The position numbers were made by a program, and so were the translations under genes. The notes under the pieces were generated by a model. That model searched no databases, had not been told where the DNA came from, and was given only the letters and a program-made list of their open reading frames with translations. Shown here in pieces: positions 27,106-35,955 of a DNA stretch of 64,000 nt. Positions within the stretch are counted from its first letter, which is position 1. The number at the start of each line of letters is the position of its first letter. Origin of the DNA: JAJXXT01 sp963764465 (GTDB lineage: Bacteria; Pseudomonadota; Alphaproteobacteria; Acetobacterales; Acetobacteraceae); the NCBI GenBank assembly GCA_963764465.1, contig CAVXSO010000006.1, positions 1,189,601 to 1,253,600 of the forward strand, in the 5' to 3' direction.

Positions 27106-28857
27106 TCAGGCGAAGCCGAGGGTCCCGGCGCTGTTCGCTCCAGGCGAGCGGCAGGTCGCTGACATGCGATAGCCGCGCGGCGGTGAGGTTGGCCGGCTGC
27201 CGACCATCAAGGATGGCGGTGGTGATGTCAGGGGCGAGGTAAGCCAGCCGGACGATGCGGGCGAAGTAGGAGTTGGTGACGCCCATCGCGTTGGCACAGG
27301 CTTCGACGCTATCGTGATGGCCGGTCTCCAACTCACGTCGCATCACATGGGCTCGGGCGATGAGTCGGATGAGGGTGTCGTCAAGCTGAGGGGCGGCTTC
27401 GGACCCCTCGGCGACCAACCGCATCGCCAAGCCCGTCCGGCAGAGTTGGGCATCGACGCTGAGGATGATGGGGTCGTTGGTGATCAGGACCGGTGTCCGC
27501 ATCGGTGTGCCAGCTGGGTGCTGCCAAGCAGATGCTGAGCAAGCGCGAGCGGGCGGATGGCTATCTCGATGCTGGTGTCGGTGATGGTGATGCGCTCGAC
27601 GATGGCTTGCAGGAAGTCGCGCCGATTGATGGTCGGGGTCGTGTTCCAGGTGGTTGCGATCTTGGTGGCCGCGGCGATCACGGTTGGGTGTTTTGATGTA
27701 GGAACGATCGCGTTCAGCGCGTCGAGTAGTTCTGCGGGGTCGCTGAGGCACCGGCAGAACCTTGCGCTGACGAGACGTTCGAGGTCTGCAGCGGGCACAC
27801 GGATGGCGTTGGGGGCGTCGTTGCGGGTTCCGGTCGTGAGGGTCTGCGAGATGTAGTAGCGGTACCGTTTGCCATTCTTGGTGGCATAGGTGGGTACGAG
27901 CCTGTCGCCAGCCTGATCGGTCACGAGGCCCGCCAAAAGGCTTGCCTCGATGGTCGTCTGTTGGGTGCGTTGCTCGACGCGGTTCTGGTCGAGTTGCACC
28001 TGTACCTTATCCCAGAGGTCGGCATCGATGATGGCCTCGTGCTGGCCAGGATAGGTGTTGTCGTTGTGGACGATCTCGCCGCGGTACAGGCGGTTCTGCA
28101 GCAAATGGTAGAGATGCCCGCGAGAGATCGGACGGCCGCCGTGTGTGTTGCCGTTGGCGGAGGTATGTTGCTTGGTGGTGATGCCCTCTTCGTTGATCTG
28201 CTCGTGGAGGGGGCGGACGGCGCCGAGGGCAACGTAGGTCTCGAAGATGTGGCGGACGGTTTGGGCTTCCGGCTCGTTGATGACGAGTTGGCGGTCGTGG
28301 ATGTCGTAGCCGAGGGGCGGGACGCCGCCCATCCACATGCCCTTGCGCTTCGAGGCGGCGATCTTGTCGCGGATGCGTTCCCCTGTGACTTCCCGCTCGA
28401 ACTGGGCGAACGACAACAGCATGTTCAGGGTCAGGCGGCCCATGCTGCTGGCGGTGTTGAACTGCTGCGTGACCGAGACGAAGGAGGCGCCGTTGGCATC
28501 AAAGACCTCGACGATCTTGGCGAAGTCGGCGAGCGACCGGGTGAGGCGATCGACCTTGTAGACCACGACCAGGTCGACCTTGCGGGCGCGGATGTCCCGC
28601 AGCAGGCGAAGCAGGGCTGGACGATCCATCGTGCCGCCGGAGATGCCGCCGTCATCGTAGGCGGTGGGGAGGGCCCGCCAGCCCTCGTGACGTTGGCTGG
28701 CGATGTAGGCCTCACAGGCTTCGCGCTGGGCGTCCAGCGAGTTGAAGCTTTGCTCCAGGCCCTCCTCGGAGGATTTGCGCGTGTAGATGGCGCAGCGGCG
28801 CACGGCGCCGGTGGTTGGGTTGGTAGATGGGCTCGCTCCCTTGTCCTTAGCCGGCAT
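27106..28857 (-). pseudogene. Large serine recombinase, copy A, frameshifted
   Basis: Site-specific recombinase with an N-terminal resolvase domain (CAIYTRKSSEEG, catalytic serine near residue 29; RLTRSLADF), a recombinase domain (RGHLYHLLQNRLYRGEIVH) and a zinc-ribbon-like region. Reading is continuous from 28857 to about 27500 and then changes frame between HLLG and VLITNDP. A second shift near 27120 blocks the LGFA ending seen in copy B; read as it stands, the frame runs on to 26903. The start ATG overlaps the DUF2924 stop by 11 bases. Whether the breaks are real or sequence errors is open; copy B is broken at other positions. Confidence 0.85.
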
Positions 28858-29320
28858 CGACTGGCACCCCATCGAGCACCCGGCGGGACTTGGTCAGGCC
28901 GAAGAATCTCGGGCCGGACCAATGGCTGCCGGTGATGGCTTTGGCGACTTCGGTGAGGGAGGTGTAGCGCTGGTCCTCGAAGAGGAAGCCGTCCTCCGTC
29001 ACCGTGACGCTCATGGTGCGGCCATGCCAGGTGCGGAGGAGGCGGGTGCCGGCGCGGAGACGAACGGCCGGCGGGACGCGGGCAGCGTCGCCTTCCGCCT
29101 GCCCGCCCTCGGCCAGGGCGAGCAGGCGGCGCCGGACGGCAGAAGGCAGTCCACCCAGCGCCGCTTCGTGCCATTTGTCAGCGATGCCGCGGGTGAGGAG
29201 GTCGCGGCGGAGACGAGGGGGTGGCGACACCCGGTAGAGGCGTCGCCACTCGGTTCGTAGGGCTGTGATGTTCATCGTCACCAGCGATCGCAGCCGGTCT
29301 TCCAGATCGAGCGCGATCAT
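28847..29320 (-). CDS. DUF2924 domain protein, copy A
   Basis: A 157-residue protein of the DUF2924 family, nearly always found beside large serine recombinases in alphaproteobacteria. It begins with a helical part (LRTEWRRLYRVSPPPRLRRDLL) and ends with GTRLLRTWHGRTMSVTV and GSHWSGPRFFGL. The function is unknown; a DNA-binding or directionality role is a guess from its neighbours. It overlaps both neighbours on the same strand (ATGA with DUF3489; 11 bases with the recombinase). Confidence 0.85.
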   Translation of the reverse strand: MIALDLEDRLRSLVTMNITALRTEWRRLYRVSPPPRLRRDLLTRGIADKWHEAALGGLPSAVRRRLLALAEGGQAEGDAARVPPAVRLRAGTRLLRTWHGRTMSVTVTEDGFLFEDQRYTSLTEVAKAITGSHWSGPRFFGLTKSRRVLDGVPVDAG

Positions 29321-29589
29321 GCCCGCTTCTTGGCACGACCACCGGAAGCCTTGGTGGGCTTCGCGATGCGGTAGATACGCCCGCGCTTCTCGTCGCGCTG
29401 CGAGGTCACGTTGAGGCCGAGCTTCTTCTTGAGGGCGAAGCTGATGGCCCCACGGATCGAATGATTTTGCCAGCCTGTCGCCTTCACCAACTCGGCGATG
29501 GAGGCGCCTTCGGTCCGCTGAAGCAGGCCGATGAGGAGGGACTGCTTCGTCTGGCGGCCTTCTTCATGGGCGGTTTGGTTGCGTGTCAT
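29317..29589 (-). CDS. DUF3489 winged-helix protein, copy A
   Basis: A 90-residue basic protein of the DUF3489 type. A winged-helix segment (GASIAELVKATGWQNHSIRG) is followed by FALKKKLGLNVTSQRDEKRG. It is probably a DNA-binding regulator of the cassette. The start is the ATG of MTRNQTAHEEG after GGAGCCCACC; the frame continues upstream without support. First gene of the three-gene cassette. Confidence 0.85.
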   Translation of the reverse strand: MTRNQTAHEEGRQTKQSLLIGLLQRTEGASIAELVKATGWQNHSIRGAISFALKKKLGLNVTSQRDEKRGRIYRIAKPTKASGGRAKKRA

Positions 29590-29747
29590 GGTGGGCTCCT
29601 GGGGTTGGTGTGTTCGCACCACCCAGGGCCCCGTCAACGAAGCTGATCGGGGCGGCTGGCGGCCCTTCCGCGCGGCGCCAGCAGGGACACCAACGCTCTG
29701 GTGCCGACGGAAGTCCAGCGGAATGTGTGGGCTTGGCGGTTCGCCGG

Positions 29748-30041
29748 TTATTGCGTGAAATCGGCCAGGTATTCGGAGGTGGGCATCACACCGGTGAGGA
29801 GCAAATGCTCGCGGGCGCGGGTGCAGGCGACGTAGAGGAGGCGGCGTTCGGTTTCGTAGATGTCGTCGAGTTCGGCCTCGTCAGCGGCGTCGGCGATCCG
29901 CTCGTCGAGCGGCAGGACGCCCTCATCGCAGACCATCACGACGACGGCCCGGAACTCGAGGCCTTTGGCGAAGCTCATGGGCCCGGTTGTCATCTCGTCT
30001 GCTCCGGCAAGATTGTTGATCGCGGCGCGGGCTGTGAACGT
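29748..30041 (-). pseudogene. 3' fragment of UvrD/Rep-type helicase
   Basis: About 97 codons of the C-terminal part of a superfamily I helicase: SFAKGLEFRAVVVM (motif V region) and ERRLLYVACTRAREHLLLTG (motif VI). The 5' portion, with the Walker motifs, is missing: an in-frame stop lies at 30042-30044, four bases from the outer end of the CRISPR array. The original gene was cut by a rearrangement that joined it to the array. Confidence 0.8.
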
Positions 30042-30045
30042 TCAC

Positions 30046-31107
30046 GGGCCTATCCCCGCAGGTGCGGGGGAACCTTGCAGCGGCTATCACTGGAACAGGA
30101 TGCCGAGGGCCTATCCCCGCAGGTGCGGGGGAACCCGCGTGACGGTGCTGACCGCGGCCTCCGGCACGGGCCTATCCCCGCAGGTGCGGGGGAACCGCGA
30201 ATACACCCCCAGCGCCGCAATCATGATGGGGCCTATCCCCGCAGGTGCGGGGGAACCGGCCTCTTCCGCAGCATCGCGTTCGTCGATAAGGGCCTATCCC
30301 CGCAGGTGCGGGGGAACCCAGCTTGACGCCCTGATCAATCGCAACACGGCGGGCCTATCCCCGCAGGTGCGGGGGAACCAGGTCGCCGAAGGTCGTTCCC
30401 CCGATTGCGTAGGGCCTATCCCCGCAGGTGCGGGGGAACCGGCGACGCGCTCGGCATCTCGGCCGCCTCCGTGGGCCTATCCCCGCAGGTGCGGGGGAAC
30501 CTTGCCGGTGCTGTCCCGGAGGTATTCGGCGTTGGGCCTATCCCCGCAGGTGCGGGGGAACCAACTCACGATCGCCCATGCGAAAAAGAAGATAGGGCCT
30601 ATCCCCGCAGGTGCGGGGGAACCCCTTCGTCAACACACTGCAACCGGACGTGCTGGGGCCTATCCCCGCAGGTGCGGGGGAACCGCCGCCGCCGGCACCG
30701 CGCTCACGCCGGAGGTGGGCCTATCCCCGCAGGTGCGGGGGAACCCCGGAGTTGATGGCGCTCACGAAGGCGGCCGTGGGCCTATCCCCGCAGGTGCGGG
30801 GGAACCTCCTTGTCGCCGGCGTAGAGGTAGTAGCTGAAGGGCCTATCCCCGCAGGTGCGGGGGAACCGCGCGTCGGCGCTGGCGGCTGCCCATCGGTGAA
30901 GGGCCTATCCCCGCAGGTGCGGGGGAACCCTATGTAGGCTACAGCGGCCAAAATCTTTCCGGGGCCTATCCCCGCAGGTGCGGGGGAACCATCCTGCCGT
31001 CCACGTTCAGGATGTTGGTCAGGGGCCTATCCCCGCAGGTGCGGGGGAACCAACCCGACACCTTCCGTTGCGCCGCCATCGTCGGGCCTATCCCCGCAGG
31101 TGCGGGG
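30046..31107 (-). CRISPR. Type I-E-like CRISPR array, 18 repeats, leader lost
   Basis: Repeats of 29 bases alternate with spacers of 32 bases (one of 33, at 30868-30900). Seventeen repeats look identical; the plus-strand form begins GGGCCTATCCCCGCAGG and ends TGCGGGGGAACC. The CCCCGCA...TGCGGGG hairpin and the 29/32 spacing match subtype I-E. By comparison with E. coli repeats the transcribed strand is minus, so the leader should lie at the right. The rightmost repeat (31084) keeps only 24 bases and stops exactly at the IS3 element. No cas gene is present in the window. Confidence 0.95.
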
Positions 31108-31192
31108 TGTCCGGCGTCAGGGTCAATGAGACAGGCGGGTGTAGTTGAGGAACGGAGGATTTCTGGCTCTTCGTAACCGTCAAGGAGTGCAG

Positions 31193-31594
31193 ATGAGCCA
31201 GAAATCCTCCGCACCTACCGCACGGCCGTATGACGTGTCGGCGAAGCCGTCCGTCGAGCAGGCTGTCCGTGACATCCGCCGCGCCACCCGCAAGCACCAC
31301 TCGGCCGAGGACAAGATCCGCATCGTGCTGGAGGGCTTGCGCGGCGAGGACAGCATTGCCGCCCTATGCCGCCGGGAAGGCATTGCCGAGAGCCTTTACT
31401 ACGCTTGGTCCAAGGATTTCCTCGAAGCCGGCAAGCGTCGCCTGGCGGGTGACACCGCACGCGCAGCGACGACTGACGAGGTCAAGACGCTGCGCGAGGA
31501 GGCCCGGTCACTGAAGGAGGTGGTGGCCGAGCAGGCGCTGGAGCTGCGGCTGCTGAAAAAAAGCATGATCGGGGCTGGGGACGACCGCGCATGA
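31193..31594 (+). CDS. IS3-family transposase OrfA
   Basis: A 133-residue helix-turn-helix protein that binds the element ends (SAEDKIRIVLEGLRGEDSIA; CRREGIAESLYYAWSKDFL), followed by a leucine-zipper-like segment. The start at MSQKSSAPT is supported by AAGGAG at 31182-31187. Its stop overlaps the orfB start (ATGA). Confidence 0.9.
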   Translation: MSQKSSAPTARPYDVSAKPSVEQAVRDIRRATRKHHSAEDKIRIVLEGLRGEDSIAALCRREGIAESLYYAWSKDFLEAGKRRLAGDTARAATTDEVKTLREEARSLKEVVAEQALELRLLKKSMIGAGDDRA

Positions 31595-32571
31595 GATACC
31601 CCGCCGCCGAGAAGCTCGAGATCATCCGCCTGGTCGAGCAATCCCATCTGTCGGTGCGGCGCACCCTGCGTCAGCTCGGCATCCCGCCGGCGACCTTCTA
31701 CCGATGGTATGAGCGCTTCCAAACTGGCGGCCCGGAAGCCCTCGCCGATCGCACGTCGCGGCCGGGCCGGATTTGGAACCGAATCCCTGATGCGGTGCGC
31801 CAGCGCATCCTCGACCTGGCGCTGGCCGAGCCCGAGCTGTCGCCGCGCGAACTGGCGGTGCGGTTCACCGAGACCGAGCGCTACTTCGTCTCCGAGGCCT
31901 CGGTCTACCGCCTGCTCAAGGCGCACGACCTGATCACCAGCCCGGCCTTCATCGTCATCAAGGCGGCCGAGGCGTTCCACAGCAAGACCACCGCGCCGAA
32001 CCAGCTCTGGCAGACCGACTTTACCTACCTGAAGGTGATCGGCTGGGGCTGGTTCTATCTCTCCACCGTGCTCGACGACTTCTCCCGCTACATCATCGCC
32101 TGGAAGCTGTGCACCACAATGGCGGCGCGCGACGTCACCGACACCCTGGAACCGGCGCTTGCCGCCTCAGGCTGCACGGCAGCGCGCGTGCACCACCGGC
32201 CGCGGCTGCTCTCGGACAATGGCCCGTGCTACATTGCGGGCGATCTCGCAGACTGGCTCGCGGCTCAGCGGATCGAACACATCCGCGGTGCGCCATGCCA
32301 TCCGCAGACGCAGGGAAAAATCGAGCGCTGGCACCAGACGCTGAAGAACCGGATCCTGCTCGAGAACTACTACCTGCCCGGCCAGCTCGAGGCCCAGGTC
32401 GCCGCCTTCGTCGAGCACTACAACCACCGGCGCTGCCACGAGAGCCTCGGCAACCTCACGCCCGCTGACGTCTACTGCGGCCGCGCTGCAGGCATCCTCG
32501 CCGAGCGACAACGCATCAAGCGTGACACCATCCATCAGCGACGCTTGCTCCACCTCCACCAGGCCGCATAA
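31591..32571 (+). CDS. IS3-family transposase OrfB (DDE)
   Basis: A 326-residue DDE integrase-type catalytic subunit. The N-terminal HTH region resembles a second DNA-binding domain (VRRTLRQLGIPPATFYRWYE). The catalytic acids are in WQTDFTYL, LSDNGPCY and GKIERWHQT. The gene is intact, so the element could still be active. Coupled to orfA by a four-base overlap. Confidence 0.92.
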   Translation: MRYPAAEKLEIIRLVEQSHLSVRRTLRQLGIPPATFYRWYERFQTGGPEALADRTSRPGRIWNRIPDAVRQRILDLALAEPELSPRELAVRFTETERYFVSEASVYRLLKAHDLITSPAFIVIKAAEAFHSKTTAPNQLWQTDFTYLKVIGWGWFYLSTVLDDFSRYIIAWKLCTTMAARDVTDTLEPALAASGCTAARVHHRPRLLSDNGPCYIAGDLADWLAAQRIEHIRGAPCHPQTQGKIERWHQTLKNRILLENYYLPGQLEAQVAAFVEHYNHRRCHESLGNLTPADVYCGRAAGILAERQRIKRDTIHQRRLLHLHQAA

Positions 32572-32767
32572 CGTTCAACCCAGATGTGCCGGATCCTCCG
32601 TTCGCAACCGACCGCCACAGTCTCAAAGCATTCGACGACGGACACGTCCCAGCCACCACAAACCGCATCAACCAGCTTGCGCTTGCGAGCAGGCCTTAAA
32701 GTTTTCGGCGGATGACGTCCTGGAGCATCTTGCGGTCCAGCGACAGGTCCGCCACCAGCTTCCGAAG

Positions 32768-32797
32768 CTTCGCTTCGCTTCGCTTCGCTTCGCTTCG
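32768..32797. repeat. Pentanucleotide repeat (CTTCG)6
   Basis: Six perfect tandem CTTCG units lie in the orfA part of the IS remnant. The complete relative at 55614-55880 has a single AACGCGAAG at this place, so the expansion arose in this copy, probably by slippage, and breaks the frame. Confidence 0.85.
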
Positions 32798-32801
32798 CGG
32801 C

Positions 32802-32990
32802 TTAAGCGTCCTCGAGCAGCTTCAGCCGCCGCATCTCAGGCGGCAGCAAGCCATCGTACTTCTTCTTCCAGTTGAAGTAGGTCGCCTGGTTGATCCCAGC
32901 CTTCCGGCAGATATCCGCGACAGGGATTCCATCAGCGCCCTGTTTCAGGATGAACGCCTTCTGCGCCTCCGAAATCTTCGATGCCTTCAT
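32802..32990 (-). pseudogene. Transposase OrfA, N-terminal part
   Basis: Sixty-two codons starting MKASKISEAQKAFILKQG and ending at LLEDA, where a stop precedes the CTTCG expansion. The relative at 55880 continues for 26 more residues. The HTH segment (ADICRKAGINQATYFNWKKK) is intact but the catalytic subunit is gone. Confidence 0.8.
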
Positions 32991-33070
32991 CGTCCTCCGC
33001 TCCTCCCAACCAAGGGAACAAAAGCAGAAAACTCTAACTCAAAATGATCCAGTTTCCAGGGAGCAGATCA

Positions 33071-33225
33071 ACGCGGACGGCAGCTCCGGAGTTCGTGCCG
33101 CTTTGGGTGGCCAACAGTGTCATCCCCGGCGACTCCAAGGCTCTCGCTGCTGCAGGATCATCAGCCCACAATTCCACCGAGAGAGCCACAGGGGAAACCG
33201 AGAGCCGCGTTTCCCTACACAGCAA
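33071..33225 (-). pseudogene. Possible gene fragment cut by the IS remnant
   Basis: An open stretch reading SVELWADDPAAARALESPGM and on to GTNSGAAVRVD runs straight into the IS terminus, where its last residues (LLPGNWIILS) come from the element. It looks protein-like but no family was recognised. It follows the deacylase gene on the same strand, so it may be the beginning of the next gene of that operon, cut off by the IS. Confidence 0.3.
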
Positions 33226-33251
33226 ATATCAGCAGATATTGTCCAACTGCG

Positions 33252-34322
33252 TCATCTTCGATGTGTTGGGAGTAATGCAGCGTTCGGGACCGAATATGCC
33301 GTCGAACGCGACAATTCAGCGATCTCGCCATCGTATGCCGATGCCACGATGACACAGCAGTTGCCGACGACAACGCGTCCCGGCTGCCGGTGACCATAGA
33401 CAATACCGTCGGCCGAATAGTGCAAGACCTCCGGCTCTCGCGAGGGATCACCAAGATCGTGGATGCGGCCGGCCGGCTGTCGGATTCTGACCCTGGTGCC
33501 GAGCGGATGGATTGGCTCGAATACGCCGTTTCTCGTCGCCAGCACATAGCCGTCATGCCCGGGAATGCGGAGGATCGCGTCGCGCTTTGCTGATACCGGA
33601 AAACCTGCTGACGGCAGCACTCCTAGGTGCGACAGCACGTTCCGCACACCTTTGCGACAGATTGCCAACGCATCAAGGGACACCGTGCCGGCGCCGGCCA
33701 TCTCGGTGCCTACTGTAATCAGGCCTTTGCGCACGGCGGTCGCCGTCGAGGTGCGCGGCTCGCCAAGATTATCGATCACAACGGTCAAAGGCGCGTCGAA
33801 GGCCAGCACCGCCGCGATGTTCTTTCGCCTCAGTTCGGGGTCCGTTGATGGCTCGATGATCGCACTGGGCAAGATGTTCAGAGAGGAACCACCGGAATGA
33901 AGGTCCACGAAGGCGTCGCCAAGAGGCATGATGACGTCGGTCACATACGCCGAGATCTGCTGCGTGATCGTGCCGACCTCGTCGCCTGGGAATGTGCGAT
34001 TAAGATTCAACCCGTCGACCGGCGAGGTGCGTCTCCCCGCAATCACTGCTGGCATATTGACGGCAGGGAGGAAGATGATACGGCCGCTGACCTGGGTCGG
34101 GTCAAGATCGCGGATGATCTCGCCCAGCGTAATCGGTCCCTCATACTCGTCGCCATGGTTGCCGCCCATCAGGATTACTGTCGGACCGCTCCCATTTGCG
34201 ATCACTGCTAACGGCACTCGTGTTGCGCCCCAGGCATCCTCGTGCGGGGAGTGCGGGATGTCGACAAAGCCGACTTGCTTCCCGTGGCGATTGAAATCGA
34301 TCGTCGTGCGTGCGGTCGACAT
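33252..34322 (-). CDS. Aspartoacylase/succinylglutamate desuccinylase family deacylase (DoeB-like)
   Basis: A 356-residue zinc-dependent deacylase. Zinc ligands are visible in GGNHGDEYEGP (His56, Glu59) and DLHSGG (His142); NLNRTFPG (about 107) supplies the substrate-binding arginine. This branch includes DoeB/EutE, which removes acetate from N-acetyl-diaminobutyrate in ectoine catabolism. The neighbours, an amino acid ABC transporter and a DoeA-like M24 hydrolase, fit that role, but the substrate is inferred. The start is the ATG of MSTARTTIDF, after AGGAATGGG. It is the last gene of the transporter operon. Confidence 0.8.
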   Translation of the reverse strand: MSTARTTIDFNRHGKQVGFVDIPHSPHEDAWGATRVPLAVIANGSGPTVILMGGNHGDEYEGPITLGEIIRDLDPTQVSGRIIFLPAVNMPAVIAGRRTSPVDGLNLNRTFPGDEVGTITQQISAYVTDVIMPLGDAFVDLHSGGSSLNILPSAIIEPSTDPELRRKNIAAVLAFDAPLTVVIDNLGEPRTSTATAVRKGLITVGTEMAGAGTVSLDALAICRKGVRNVLSHLGVLPSAGFPVSAKRDAILRIPGHDGYVLATRNGVFEPIHPLGTRVRIRQPAGRIHDLGDPSREPEVLHYSADGIVYGHRQPGRVVVGNCCVIVASAYDGEIAELSRSTAYSVPNAALLPTHRR

Positions 34323-34396
34323 GCGAGCCCATTCCTGTTGTTGGAATAACGTTCCAGTTGGCGGGGAGGAGATTCCCCCCGCCAACCGACCCGATC

Positions 34397-35185
34397 TTAG
34401 ATGGGGGGCAGCGGTGCCAGCTTTGTGCCGATCCATTTTTCTGACAGGGCCGACAGCGAACCATCGAGCATGCCGAGACTTATGTAGGTGTTAAGCCAAT
34501 GCAAAAGCTCGGGCTTACCTTCCTGCACCGCGATATAGCAGGGCGAGAACTGCATGATGAACTTCGGCTTGAGCTGGATGCTATGGTTCTTATCCATCAG
34601 GGCCTTTGCGACGACGTCGGCGGTCGCGAGCAACTGCGCCTGGCCGGAAGTGAATGCTGCGGCCGCGGTGGCGTCATCGTCGTAACGCTGGATATGAGCA
34701 TGGGGCGCCAATTGGGTCAGCAGCAGATCCTGCGTTGTGCCGCGCGCGACTGCGATGGTCTGAGTCGTCAAATCCTCGGGCTTGGTGACGTGGATGCTGT
34801 CTGGCCCGAACACGCCGATCGACAGCGCAGCATAGGGCGAACTGAAATCGACCTGGAGGGCGCGTTTCGGCGTTGCCCCCATCGCGGCGATCACGAGGTC
34901 GAGCTTGTCGGTGACGAGGTAGGGAACGCGGTTGGCCCCGGTGATCTGGTGCAGCTCCAGTTTCACACCAAGCGCCTTCGCGATGTTGGTGGCCATATCG
35001 ACGTCGAGACCGACGGGTTTGTTGTTGGCGTCGTTGGATCCGAATGGCGGCACGTCGACGGGCACGCCGATCCGGATCTTGCCCGACGAAATGATCTGCT
35101 GCAGGTCGGCGGCCATAGCCGGAGCGATCGAGAGTGCGCCTGCTATGAGGGCGGCCAGGACGAATCTGGATATTTGCTTCAACAC
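34397..35185 (-). CDS. Amino acid ABC transporter substrate-binding protein (family 3)
   Basis: Periplasmic binding protein of 262 residues with a signal peptide (LAALIAGALSIAPAMAAD, cut near residue 25). The mature part shows the family 3 pattern (GKIRIGVPVDVPPFG, KPVGLDVDMATNIAKAL). The start is GTG, preceded by a strong AGGAGG six bases upstream. It provides ligand specificity for the ATPase and permeases encoded just before it; polar amino acids or ectoine-like solutes are likely ligands. Confidence 0.9.
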   Translation of the reverse strand: MLKQISRFVLAALIAGALSIAPAMAADLQQIISSGKIRIGVPVDVPPFGSNDANNKPVGLDVDMATNIAKALGVKLELHQITGANRVPYLVTDKLDLVIAAMGATPKRALQVDFSSPYAALSIGVFGPDSIHVTKPEDLTTQTIAVARGTTQDLLLTQLAPHAHIQRYDDDATAAAAFTSGQAQLLATADVVAKALMDKNHSIQLKPKFIMQFSPCYIAVQEGKPELLHWLNTYISLGMLDGSLSALSEKWIGTKLAPLPPI

Positions 35186-35223
35186 GGCACTTCCTCCTAT
35201 GGGTTCTGGGCGGTTGGTTTCGG

Positions 35224-35955
35224 TTAGTGCAGAACCGCGTTCAGAAAGTTCCTGAGTTCCGCGGTACGGGGCTCGAGCAGGGTCTGTCGTGCGGGTCCAT
35301 CCTCATGGATGCGGCCCTCGTGCATGAAGATCACCCGATCGGCGACGTTCTTGGCAAAGTTCATCTCGTGCGTGACGAGCATCATGGTCATGCCCTCTCG
35401 GGCGACACTCTCAAGGACGCGCAACACCTCGCCGACAAGCTCGGGGTCGAGAGCGGAGGTAATCTCGTCGAACAGCATCAGCGCGGGTTGCATGGCGAGC
35501 GAACGAGCGATGGCAACACGCTGCTGCTGGCCGCCGGAGAGCTCATCAGGATAAGCGTGCAACTTCTCGGCGAGGCCGACCTTGACAACCATCTTCCGCG
35601 CGATCTCGCGCGCCGCCTCAGCCGGCATCTTGCGCACCAGCCGCAGTGCCAACGTGACGTTGCGCTCGACGGAGAGGTGAGGGAAGAGATTGTAACTCTG
35701 GAACACCATTCCAGCTCGCTGGCGGAGCAGGTTAAGATTCGCGCCCGGAGCTGTAACCTCGATGGCGTCTACCACGATGCGTCCCGACTGCACGCGCTCC
35801 AATCCATTGAGGCAGCGCAGCAAGGTCGACTTGCCCGAGCCCGAACGGCCGATGATGGCAACGATCTCCCCCTTTTCGAGAGCGAGCGAGACCCCCTTGA
35901 GGACCTCGATTGCGCCGAACCGCTTATGGACGTCGCTCATCTCAACGAGCGGCAT
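35224..35955 (-). CDS. Amino acid ABC transporter ATP-binding protein
   Basis: A 243-residue ATPase of the polar amino acid family (GlnQ/HisP type). Walker A GRSGSGKST is near residue 35, the signature LSGGQQQRVA near 138 and Walker B ALMLFDEIT near 158. The start at MPLVEMSDVHKRF is preferred because GAGGAGAG precedes it; it overlaps the permease end by 14 bases. Confidence 0.93.
   Translation of the reverse strand: MPLVEMSDVHKRFGAIEVLKGVSLALEKGEIVAIIGRSGSGKSTLLRCLNGLERVQSGRIVVDAIEVTAPGANLNLLRQRAGMVFQSYNLFPHLSVERNVTLALRLVRKMPAEAAREIARKMVVKVGLAEKLHAYPDELSGGQQQRVAIARSLAMQPALMLFDEITSALDPELVGEVLRVLESVAREGMTMMLVTHEMNFAKNVADRVIFMHEGRIHEDGPARQTLLEPRTAELRNFLNAVLH

Larger units (their letters stand above)
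26852..29724 (-). repeat. Recombinase cassette, copy A (tRNA-proximal)
   Basis: About 2.87 kb homologous in the same orientation to 51643-54538. It contains, in minus-strand order, the DUF3489, DUF2924 and serine recombinase genes plus a conserved non-coding tail of about 200 bases. The left edge starts in the last eight bases of tRNA-Ser (CTCCGCCA), then eight variable bases, then CCTTCTTAAGGCT, with identical spacing in copy B. Confidence 0.8.
31108..32644 (+). mobile_element. IS3-family insertion sequence, 1,537 bp
   Basis: Both ends share an imperfect terminal inverted repeat of about 25 bases (TGTCCGGCGTC at the left, matching TGTCCGTCGTC read inward from the right; 17 of 25 positions agree). 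Two overlapping genes, orfA and orfB, encode the transposase. It is inserted in the leader-side CRISPR repeat. The flanks (GGGG and CGTC) are not a target duplication, so a deletion or recombination followed insertion. Confidence 0.85.
32645..33070 (-). mobile_element. Remnant of a second IS3-family element
   Basis: Homologous to the orfA end of the complete element at 54729-55960, including the terminal bases GATCCAGTTTCC...GGGAGCAGATCA (end at 33070). The orfB half is missing; the remnant meets the other IS directly at 32644/32645. The orfA reading frame is broken by a repeat expansion. Confidence 0.75.

Noticed and set aside
29583..30937. Open frames reading through the CRISPR array with GPIPAGAGEP or AYPRRCGG repeats
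   Set aside because: These are translations of the CRISPR repeats, a known source of false repetitive proteins.
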